A stretch of DNA of 64,000 nucleotides from CAWFLT01 sp963816795. GTDB taxonomy: Bacteria; Acidobacteriota; Vicinamibacteria; Vicinamibacterales; SCN-69-37. Shown here piece by piece: positions 44,600-52,323 of the stretch. Each line of letters starts with the position of its first letter. Positions within the stretch are counted from its first letter, which is position 1. The stretch covers positions 1 to 64,000 of the forward strand of contig CAWFLT010000002.1 in assembly GCA_963816795.1 (NCBI GenBank), given 5' to 3'. Made by a program: the position numbers and the translations under genes. The notes beneath the pieces are model-generated. The model was not told the origin of the DNA. It saw only the letters and a list, made by a program, of their open reading frames with translations, and searched no databases.

Positions 44600-46438
44600 T
44601 CAGTTCAGCGTGGCCACGCGCGTCTTGATCGCCTCGATCAAGGCCTGCACGCGGGCCGCGTCGCGCCCGGTCGCGCTCGCCGTTTCGGCGGCAAGCTCCG
44701 TCGTGAGTTTTTCGAGCTGCTGAACGGCCGACTCGCGGTCGCGCCCGGCACGCGACTTCTCGGCCCGATCCATCGCCGTCCGGAGCGCGTTGGCGCGCCC
44801 CTGCGGCAGCGATTTGCTCCGCGTCAGCTGATCCAGATACGCCTTGGCGACGACGAAGCTGGCCGGCCAGGTCAGACCCGGCTGCTGCTGGGCGTTGAAC
44901 TCATCGAGACGAATCAGTGCGGCGGCGTCCAGCTCGCTTTGCGACAGGACGTCGCTCGGCAGCAGCCGGAAGATGTCGAGGCCGCGGCCGATCTCCGAGC
45001 CGTAAATGTGGCCGTTGTACCAATACGTCGACCAGTAACCAGCCGTGATGAGCTTGGTGCCGTCGATCGGACCGCGATCGAAGTAGGCGATTTCGACCGG
45101 CTTCGTCGAATCGGTGAAGTCGAACACCGACAGCCCGCCCTGGTACCACGCCTGCACCATGATGTCGCGCCCGGGCACCGGAATGATCGATCCGTTGTGC
45201 GCGACGCAGTTCTCGAGCTCCGTCTGCGGCGCCGGCAGCTTGAAGTAGCCGCCGAACTGGAGCTTGCGGTCCTTGCTGATGTCGAACACCGCGTCGGCGC
45301 CCCAGGTCGGCAAGTCGGTGTCGCGGCAGCGCGGCGACGTCCCGCCGCCCCACTCGTCGGTGAAGATGACCTTGGTGCCGTCGTTGTTGAACGTGGCGGA
45401 GTGCCAGTAGGCGAAGCTCTTGTCGGTCACCGCGTCGAGCCGCACCGGATGCACCGGATCGGTGATGTCGAGCAGGATCCCGTTGCCGGAGCAGGCGCCG
45501 GCCGCGAGGCCGACACTCGGCATCACCGTGATGTCATGGCACTGATTGGTGACACTGGTCCGCTGCGTGCCTTCGCCGTGATTGCCGCCCTGCCACAACC
45601 CGCTGATCGCCCCCGTCGTCGGATCCGCGAAAATGCGGGGACGGCTGACGACCTTGGCCGTCGCGGGGGCCGCCAGCGGCACCTGAATGACGTCGATGCT
45701 GAACAGCGCTGTGTCAGGATCCTCTTTCGGATCCTTGCTCGAACAACCGGCGAGCTCTTCCGCGGATCGCACCCCGCTTGTGCCTGAACCATAGATGTAG
45801 ACGTTCTCCTTGTCTTTCGGATCGACGAGGAGGGTGTGCGTGTGCGACCCGCGGCAGGTCTGCACGGCGGCGATCTGCTGCGGCTTCGACGGGTCGGTGA
45901 TGTCGAAAATCCGCACGCCGCGGAAGCGATCGGGACTCGCCACTTCGCTGACGCCCTGCGTGCCGCAGTCCAGCCGGCCGCGCGTCTGCTCGACCGACAT
46001 GAACAACAGATTGCGGAACACGGAGACGTCGCCCTGGCCGCCCGGGCACGGCATCGACACCGTCAACTTCGGCTTGCGCGGATCCTCGATGTCGTAGAAG
46101 TTGAGCCCGTGAAAGTTGCCGAGGAAGAGCTGGTGCCCTTTGAAGGCCAGATCCGAGTTCGCGAAGTTCAGGCTGCCGGTGGGATCGTTGAACGGTTCAG
46201 GCTTGTCGAGATGCCCGATGAGCTCGATGTGTCGCGCCACCTGTCCGGCGTCTTTGACCCCGGCCTTCAAGCCGACGCGTGGATCGGACGACACGACCTT
46301 CGGTGGCGCCGGCTTCTCTTGCGCAGGTTTGTCCTGAGCCGCGACGGCCACTGGCGACGTCAGCGTCAGACCGCCCACGAGCGTCAGGTTCCAGATCAGG
46401 CGGATCCGCGCCGCTCGTCGATTCGCATCGTGCGTCAT
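44600..46438 (-). CDS. exported LVIVD-repeat beta-propeller protein
   Basis: A 612-residue exported protein. ATG 46438 has GAGGATGA upstream and starts a signal peptide (LIWNLTLVGGLTLTSPVAVA). The mature part is a propeller of LVIVD-type repeats: FHGLNFYDIEDPRKPKLTVS, FRGVRIFDITDPSKPQQIAA, GNGILLDITDPVHPVRLDAV, QGGLSVFDFTDSTKPVEIAY. A helical C-terminal region (about 500-610) follows with charged repeats. Proteins of this type often occur beside DUF305 genes, as here (41 bases apart). A role in metal handling or surface binding has been suggested by context, but is not shown. Confidence 0.85.
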   Translation of the reverse strand: MTHDANRRAARIRLIWNLTLVGGLTLTSPVAVAAQDKPAQEKPAPPKVVSSDPRVGLKAGVKDAGQVARHIELIGHLDKPEPFNDPTGSLNFANSDLAFKGHQLFLGNFHGLNFYDIEDPRKPKLTVSMPCPGGQGDVSVFRNLLFMSVEQTRGRLDCGTQGVSEVASPDRFRGVRIFDITDPSKPQQIAAVQTCRGSHTHTLLVDPKDKENVYIYGSGTSGVRSAEELAGCSSKDPKEDPDTALFSIDVIQVPLAAPATAKVVSRPRIFADPTTGAISGLWQGGNHGEGTQRTSVTNQCHDITVMPSVGLAAGACSGNGILLDITDPVHPVRLDAVTDKSFAYWHSATFNNDGTKVIFTDEWGGGTSPRCRDTDLPTWGADAVFDISKDRKLQFGGYFKLPAPQTELENCVAHNGSIIPVPGRDIMVQAWYQGGLSVFDFTDSTKPVEIAYFDRGPIDGTKLITAGYWSTYWYNGHIYGSEIGRGLDIFRLLPSDVLSQSELDAAALIRLDEFNAQQQPGLTWPASFVVAKAYLDQLTRSKSLPQGRANALRTAMDRAEKSRAGRDRESAVQQLEKLTTELAAETASATGRDAARVQALIEAIKTRVATLN

Positions 46439-46479
46439 GTAGTCATCCTCACAAAGGCAAAAGCGATCGTTGCGCGCGG

Positions 46480-47130
46480 TCATTTGCCGGACGCGAGCAG
46501 GCCCCGCATCCGGCTGATTTCCATCTGCTGGTCGGCGTCAACGTCCGAAGCGAACGCAAAAATCTCGGCGCTTTGTCCGCCCCCTGACGCGAAGAGGTCC
46601 TTCACCATCACGATCGCTCCTTCGTGATGACGGATCATGTACTGGAGGAAGAGGCGGTCGAACTCCGCGCCCTTGGCGCCCTCGAGGCGCGCCATGTCTT
46701 CAGCCGTGAGCATGCCCGGCATGAGTGGCGCCCCGGGCAGGTGGTGCGCATGATCGGCCGGCGGCTTCTGGCCGCGTTCTTCCAGCCACCGCCGCATCAT
46801 CTTGATCTCGTCGGACTGCGAGACGTCGATCCGCAACGCGAGCAGCTTCATGTCGTCGCGCGTCGTCCGCGTCTTGAGCAACGCCGTCATGTCCAACGCC
46901 TGGGCGTGGTGCCCGATCATGCCCTGCATGAACGCGACATCCGCGGCAGTGTGCTTGATTGCGGTCGCCGGTCCGGCGGAGGCCACCACCCGGCTCGCCT
47001 CACCGGGCTTCCCGGGCACCACGATGGCGGGGCCACCGGCAGCAGCGGGGCTCGCCGCAGTGGCGCTGTGACACGAGGCGCCGGCCAGGCAGGAGGCGAC
47101 GACGGCGAAAGCGAGAAGAGGCGTGCGCAT
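46480..47130 (-). CDS. DUF305 exported protein (CopM-like)
   Basis: A 216-residue exported protein. The signal LAFAVVASCLAGASC ends with a Cys that fits a lipobox. Two copies of the DUF305 His-rich motif are seen: FMQGMIGHHAQALDMTALLK and FLQYMIRHHEGAIVMVKDLF, with a central HAHHLPGAPLMPGM stretch. DUF305 proteins such as CopM bind copper in the periplasm, and these repeated HH and Met residues fit metal binding. It precedes the LVIVD gene on the same strand, and the two are probably an operon. Confidence 0.88.
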   Translation of the reverse strand: MRTPLLAFAVVASCLAGASCHSATAASPAAAGGPAIVVPGKPGEASRVVASAGPATAIKHTAADVAFMQGMIGHHAQALDMTALLKTRTTRDDMKLLALRIDVSQSDEIKMMRRWLEERGQKPPADHAHHLPGAPLMPGMLTAEDMARLEGAKGAEFDRLFLQYMIRHHEGAIVMVKDLFASGGGQSAEIFAFASDVDADQQMEISRMRGLLASGK

Positions 47131-47199
47131 GACTCCCCGCGGACTCGCCGCGCGGCTGAACTCAAGGATATACGGTGGCGCCTGATTACGACGAGATCG

Positions 47200-47232
47200 G
47201 GGGTCAGACCGGGGTCAGACCGGGGTCAGACC
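47200..47232. repeat. three tandem copies of GGGGTCAGACC
   Basis: The 11-mer GGGGTCAGACC occurs three times without gaps (47200-47210, 47211-47221, 47222-47232), followed by CAATT. The motif is near-palindromic and resembles repetitive palindromes that accompany REP-associated transposases in other bacteria. It encodes the last residues and stop of the histidine kinase gene (LTPV), so it has changed the protein end. Confidence 0.75.
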
Positions 47233-48208
47233 CAATTCGCCGCCGGCAGTCGTCAGCCGGGCTCTGAGTCCGCCCATCGGCGACGCCTCGAGGGCAATCG
47301 ACCCGGTATAGAGCTCGCCGAGGTCGCGAACGATCGCGAGCCCGAAGCCCGAGCCGGGCGCGGCCTCGTCGCCTCGGACGCCGCGTTGCAGGACCGCGGC
47401 GCGCAGCTCGGGCGCGAGCCCCGGTCCGTCGTCGTCCACGATGATCTCGATCTGATCGCCGGCCGCGATCGAGGAGACGCGCACGGACGATCGCGCCCAT
47501 TTGCAGGCGTTGTCGAGCAGGTTGCCGAGCATCTCGTCGAGATCCTGGCGTTCGACGCGGACGAAGTGGGTGACCGGTGCGTCCGCAGAAAGGGCAAGCG
47601 GGCGCTCCGCGTGCAACCGCGTCAGCGTCCGGACGAGACCGGCGGCCGACTCGGCGACCGCGGACCGGGCGCCGAGCCGGGCGCCCGACGCAGCCGCGCG
47701 CGCGTGGGCGAGGTGGTAGTCGACCTGGCGCCGCATCCGATCGACTTCCTGGCGAATCGCCGCCGCGAGATCGGCGTGGCCGGCCGCGGCGGCGCGGTCG
47801 GCCTCGTGCGCCAGAACTGCCAGTGGCGTCTTCAGGCCGTGCGCCAGATCGCCGGCTTTCGCGATCGCGCGGCTGACCGTGAGCTCGCGGTGCTCGAGGA
47901 GTGCGTTCAGATCGTCGACGAGCGGCTGCACTTCGGCCGGATACGTCCCGTCGAGCTGGCGCTGACGGCCTTGGCGAACCTGGGCGAGGCGGGTCCGAAT
48001 CGTCTGAAACGGCGAGACGCCACGCCGGAAGAACGTGAACCCGACGACCAGACAGAGGATGGCGGTCGTCGTCATCCCCGCAACGTGGGCGAACGCGCGG
48101 CTGTGATGCAGGGAGGCGATCGAGACTCACGTGGGCCGCCGCCAGCACGCCAGCCGTCCAGAGCAGGCCCCCGACAAGCAATCTCGAGCGCAGGGATGTC
48201 AGCGCCAC
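47215..48208 (-). CDS. sensor histidine kinase, one frameshift
   Basis: A repaired protein of about 330 residues. The N-terminal frame from GTG 48208 gives the first membrane helix (SRLLVGGLLWTAGVLAAAHV); near 48122 the frame changes. The second helix is TTTAILCLVVGFTFF, followed by a HAMP-like region and the H-box AGDLAHGLKTPLAVLAHEAD. The N-box (DEMLGNLLDNACKWA), G1 (VDDDGPGLAPE) and G2 (SGFGLAIVRDL) are present. It starts 2 bases after the response regulator stop, so they form one operon. Its last residues come from a repeat. PhoQ/QseC-like kinases have this plan. Confidence 0.85.
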
Positions 48209-48210
48209 CC

Positions 48211-48891
48211 TCAGTCCCCAGTACTCGAAGCAGGCGTCGTCTCGATGCGATAGCCGAGGCCGCGGACAGTGGAGATCACGCCGGCGCCGAGCTTGCGTCG
48301 CAGGCGTGCGACGAAGACTTCGACCGTGTTCGAGTCGCGGTCGGCGTCCTGTGCGTAGATGTGTTCGGTGAGCTCGGTTTGCGAAACGACGCGGCCGCGA
48401 TGGTGCATCAGGTACGCCAGCACGCGATATTCGTGGCTGGTCAGCCGGACCGCGACGCCATCCCGCGTGACGCGCGCCAGCCGCGGATCGAGCGTGATCG
48501 GACCGCACGAGATCTCAGGTTGCACTTGACCGCTCGCCCGGCGAATCAGGGCGCGAATGCGCGCCAGCACTTCTTCCATGCTGAACGGCTTCGCGACGTA
48601 GTCGTCGGCGCCGCCGTCGATGCCGATCACTTTCTCGTGCCAGCTTCCACGCGCGGTCAGGACGAGCACCGGCGTCGCCATGCCGGCCTCCCGCCAGTGC
48701 CGGAGGACCGTCAGCCCGTCGACGCGCGGCAGTCCCAGATCGAGCACGATCGCGTCGTACCGCTCGGTGTGACCGAGGAAATCAGCGCGGTCGCCATCCG
48801 CGGCGACATCGACCACGTAGCCGGCCCCGCCGAGCGCCTCGGACAGTTGGGCCGCCAGCCGGGCTTCGTCTTCGACCACCAGCACCCGCAC
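48211..48891 (-). CDS. OmpR-family response regulator
   Basis: A 226-residue regulator. The receiver domain shows the acidic pair VVEDEARL, the phosphorylation site DAIVLDLGLPRVDG with Asp near residue 51, and the KPF motif DDYVAKPFS. The C-terminal winged helix has LTSHEYRVLAYLMHHRGRVV and SNTVEVFVARLRRKL. It precedes and nearly touches the histidine kinase gene. Targets are unknown, but the divergent gene pair on the right encodes a small membrane protein and an FtsX-like permease, which are plausible targets. Confidence 0.9.
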   Translation of the reverse strand: MRVLVVEDEARLAAQLSEALGGAGYVVDVAADGDRADFLGHTERYDAIVLDLGLPRVDGLTVLRHWREAGMATPVLVLTARGSWHEKVIGIDGGADDYVAKPFSMEEVLARIRALIRRASGQVQPEISCGPITLDPRLARVTRDGVAVRLTSHEYRVLAYLMHHRGRVVSQTELTEHIYAQDADRDSNTVEVFVARLRRKLGAGVISTVRGLGYRIETTPASSTGD

Positions 48892-48985
48892 ACCGCCTTA
48901 TAGCCCAAGCGAAGCTGAACCGCACCTGAACGTGCTGTTCACCGAGCCTTCAGTGGCGGCCGCATACGCTCTGGTGCAATTCGCC

Positions 48986-49117
48986 ATGGCCAAACGATCC
49001 ACCACGACCGTTCTCGTTGCCCTCGTTGTCTTCGTGCTGCTCGCGGTCGCCGTCCGCTATTTTGGCGCGCCGCTGATGGACGCACTCGCTTCTCTCCACG
49101 GGAGGCCAGGTCATTGA
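48986..49117 (+). CDS. small single-helix membrane protein
   Basis: A 43-residue protein starting at ATG 48986: MAKRSTTTVLVALVVFVLLA followed by VAVRYFGAPLMDALASLHGR. It has one membrane helix with a basic N-terminus. Its TGA stop shares bases with the ATG of the FtsX-like permease (TGATG), so the two are translationally coupled. Such short coupled membrane proteins may be permease subunits. It is divergent from the two-component operon. Confidence 0.55.
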   Translation: MAKRSTTTVLVALVVFVLLAVAVRYFGAPLMDALASLHGRPGH

Positions 49118-51544
49118 TGCCGCGGTTCGCCGACCTGCGGAACGCCGCGCGCGCCATCCGGCGGATGCCCGGAGTCGCCGGAGTCGTCATCGCTTCGGTG
49201 GGAATCGGGATCGGCGCCAACACCGCGGTGTTCACGTGGGTCCAGGCGCGCGTGCTGCAGCCGTTACCGGCGGTTCCTGACAGCCATCAGCTCCAACTCA
49301 TCGAACCGCAGGGCGAAAACGGATCGTTTCCGGGCATGTCGTGGCGCGAATTTGGCGATCTTCAGGAGCGCCTGCCGTCGTTTCAGCACGTCATCGCGTT
49401 CCGGACCACGCCGCTCAACGTTGGCGTGGGCACGCAGCTCGAACGCGCGTTCGGGTTCTTCGTTTCTGGCAATTACTTCTCCGGCCTCGGGCTGCATGCC
49501 GCGGCCGGCCGTCTCATCGAGCCTGCGGACGCCGCGCGGCCGGGAGGCGAGCCGGTGATCGTGATCTCGCACGAATTCTGGCAGGCGCGGCTTGCCGGGG
49601 CGCCTGACGTCATCGGCCGGACCGTTCGCGTCAACGACCGTCCGCTCACCGTCGTCGGCGTTGCGCCACGCGGCTTCCGAGGCACGATCATGGGCGTCGT
49701 CTTCGACCTGTGGATGCCGGCGACGCTGGCGCCGGTGCTGGTTGACGGCTCCAACGAGCTCACGGCGCGCGAGGTTCGCGCATACTCGGCCATCGGCCGG
49801 CTGCACGCCGGCGTGACGTCCGGGAGGGCTCAAGCCGAGCTCACCGCGGCGATGCAGGATCTGGCGCGAGCGTATCCGTCGACCAACGCCTCGGTGCAGG
49901 GCGCCGTGCTGCCGATCTGGCAGGCGCCTCGTGGCCCGCAGCGCTTTCTCACCAGCGCGATCGTGATTCTCCAGGGCGTGATGCTGCTGGTCCTGCTCGC
50001 CGTCTGCGGCAATACCGCCAACTTGCTGCTCGCCCGGGCGAGCACGCGCCGGCAGGAAATAAGCATTCGCCTGGCCCTCGGCGCCGGCCGGTGGCGGATC
50101 GTGCGCCTGCTGATGACCGAACACCTCGTGCTTGGTCTCCTCGGGGCCGGGTTCGGCGCCGTGGCCGCCATGTGGGGGACGGAGGCGCTGCGGGCCGTAC
50201 CGCTGCCGTCGCCGGCGGGCGTGACGATCAGGTTCGACAGCGCCGTCGACGCCGTCAGCGTCGGATTCGCCATGGCGCTCGGCGTGATGTCGTCGCTCCT
50301 CTTTGGCCTGCCGCCCGCGCTGCACCTCGCCCGTCTGACTCCGAATCGCGCCTTGCGATCCGGAACGAGCCCGGGCGGACGCAGTGTCACGCGCGATGTG
50401 CTGATGGCGGTTCAGGTCGCGCTGGCGCTCGTGGTCCTGGTCGTCGCGGCGCTCTTCGTCCGCAATTTCGACGACACGAAGCGGACCGATCCGGGATTTC
50501 GCCGCGAAGGCGTGCTCCTCGCCGCCTACGACCTGCGCGGCCGCAACCGCGGCGTCGACAGTCAGAGGTCGGCCGAGTTTGCCCGCCGCCTGCTTGACGA
50601 AGTGCGCCGGCTGCCGGCGGTTGAATCAGCGGCCCTGGCCACCTCGGTGCCGCTCGACATTCACGGCCTGCCGACGCGCGCCTTCGCGCTCGAAGGGCGC
50701 GCCCGGCCGGACGGCACGCTCGACCAGGCCGTCACGAACACCGTGACGCCCGGCTATTTCGCGACGATGCAGATCCCGCTTCGCGCGGGCGCCGATTTCA
50801 CCTCGCTCGACGACACCGCCACGGCGCCGCAAGCCATCGTCAACGAGGAGTTCGTCCGCCAGTACCTCGGCGACGCGTGGCCGATCGGACGCCGCCTCGA
50901 GGCCTCAGGCCGGCCGTACATCCTGACGGGCGTCGTCGCCAACTCCTTGTCGAACGCGTTCGGCGAACCGCCCACCCCGGCGATCTATCTTTCATTGCGC
51001 GATCGGCCGAGCCCCAGTACCGAGGTGCACGTGCGCACGCGCGATGGACAGGAGCTCGATGTCGCTCCTGAAATCCGGAAGGTCGTCGCCGGACTCGATG
51101 CGTCGTTGCCGCTCTACAACGTGCGGACGCTCGAGCAGCATGTCGATCAGAATCTGGTGTTCCGTCGCATTCCCGCCCGCATGTTCGTCGTGCTCGGTCC
51201 GCTCCTGCTGGCGCTCGCGGCGATCGGGATCTTTGCGAGTGGTGGCGTACGCCGTCGCGCAGCGGAGATCGGAGATCGGCCTGCGGCTTGCGCTCGGCGC
51301 AACCGGAGGGCGGGTCGTGGCCGCACTGATGATCGATACGCTGCGCGTGATCGCGCTCGGCGCCGCCGCCGGCTGGGCGGTCGCGATCATGATCGACCGG
51401 GACGTCGCCAGCGGCGGCGCCTCGAGCGCGCCGATCGTCATCGGCGTGCCGCTCGTCCTCTTCGCTGTCGCGGTCGTGGCGTGCTGGCTTCCAGCCCGGC
51501 GGGCCAGCCGCGTCGATCCGCTGACGGCGCTGCGACCGGAGTAA
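49117..51544 (+). CDS. ADOP-related FtsX/MacB-like permease, one frameshift
   Basis: A repaired protein of about 808 residues. The first helix (GVVIASVGIGIGANTAVFTW), a MacB-type periplasmic domain, the central FtsX block (LQGVMLLVLLAVCGNTANLL, ISIRLALGAGRWRIVRLLM), a second periplasmic domain and the C-terminal FtsX block are all present. Near 51237 an extra A shifts the frame; the end then reads VVAYAVAQRRSEIGLRLALG and RRASRVDPLTALRPE. No ATPase is adjacent. The divergent two-component system may regulate it. ATG 49117 overlaps the stop of a 43-residue membrane protein. Confidence 0.85.
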
Positions 51545-51561
51545 TGGCTATCAAGACAAGG

Positions 51562-51758
51562 ATGACCGCCCGAAGGCGAGCGTAGCGAGCCGTGAGGGCG
51601 CCGCGCGTGGGGGTGGGGCCCCACGCGCAACAGATGAGAAGGCGAGCGTAGCGAGGCGCCGCGCGTGGGGGGGGCACGCGCAACAAAGATGACCGCCCGA
51701 AGGCGAGCGGAGCGAGCCGTGAGGGCGCCGCGCGCGGGGGTGGGGCCCCAGCGCAACC
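51562..51758. repeat. three imperfect copies of a GC-rich repeat
   Basis: A unit of about 70 bases starting ATGACCGCCCGAAGGCGAGC, containing GTAGCGAGCCGTGAGGGC and ending TGGGGCCCCACGCGCAAC, is present at 51562-51632, in a shortened form at 51634-51685, and again at 51689-51758. A related stretch lies in opposite orientation at 60650-60782. The unit contains palindromic cores (GGGGCCCC, GGCGAGC-GTA-GCGAGCC) and has no gene. It is a dispersed REP-like family. Confidence 0.75.
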
Positions 51759-51775
51759 CAGAAAAAGGAGAACGC

Positions 51776-52174
51776 ATGACCAGACCCAGGCAAGTTGCAG
51801 GAACGATCGCCGTGATGGCGCTACTGGGGGCGATGGCGCACGCGGCGCCGATCCAGACGGCCAGGGACAAGCAAGCGCCGACCGTCAACGGAAAGTGGAC
51901 GGCCGATCTCGACACGCCGCACGGCAAGTTCTCCGTGCGATTCGAGTTGAAGCTCGACGGCCAGAATGTGACCGGGACGTTTGCCACCGATCAGAGCGGC
52001 ACGCTTGCCCTCAAGGGGCAGTATCGTGACGGCAAGCTGACGTTCGCGGTGGCCGGCGGGCAAAGCGATCTCGAGTTTGCCGGGCAGCTCAAAGGCAACG
52101 ACACGCTCGCGGGCGTTCTTTCCAGTCACATCGGCGACCTGGTGTGCCAGGCCACGCGCGTGCGCGAGAAGTAA
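51776..52174 (+). CDS. small exported protein of unknown function
   Basis: A 132-residue protein. ATG 51776 has a strong AAAAAGGAG upstream. The signal peptide is VAGTIAVMALLGAMAHAAPI. The mature part is a compact beta-rich domain: VNGKWTADLDTPHGKFSVRF, ELKLDGQNVTGTFATDQSGT, LALKGQYRDGKLTFAVAGGQ, which is similar to small lipocalin-like or META-like exported proteins that begin with G-x-W. Function is unknown. It stands between repeats and a palindromic intergenic region. Confidence 0.75.
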   Translation: MTRPRQVAGTIAVMALLGAMAHAAPIQTARDKQAPTVNGKWTADLDTPHGKFSVRFELKLDGQNVTGTFATDQSGTLALKGQYRDGKLTFAVAGGQSDLEFAGQLKGNDTLAGVLSSHIGDLVCQATRVREK

Positions 52175-52197
52175 ACCTGCCAGGAACTCGCGGCATA

Positions 52198-52302
52198 ACA
52201 CGGAGCTACGGGGACGCACGGAGGACGGCACGGTGGCCACGGAGTTCGGAGGGTTAACCCTTCCGATCCCGTGCTCTCCGTGCTTTCTCCGTAACTCCGT
52301 GT
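52198..52302. repeat. long imperfect inverted repeat between convergent genes
   Basis: The left arm starts ACACGGAGCTACGG (52198) and continues GCACGGAGGACGGCACGG; the right arm reads CCGTGCTCTCCGTGC and ends CTCCGTAACTCCGTGT (52302). A short palindrome, GAGGGTTAACCCTTCC, lies between them. This CCGTG/CACGG-rich element is in the convergent gap between an exported gene and glnD. It may serve as a bidirectional terminator and looks like a dispersed palindromic element. Confidence 0.6.
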
Positions 52303-52323
52303 GAGCTCTTGATCTGAGACGCT

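Noticed and set aside
46624..48903. Plus-strand open frame of about 759 codons opposite DUF305 and the two-component genes
   Set aside because: It crosses three minus-strand genes and the intergenic repeats, which a real gene would not.
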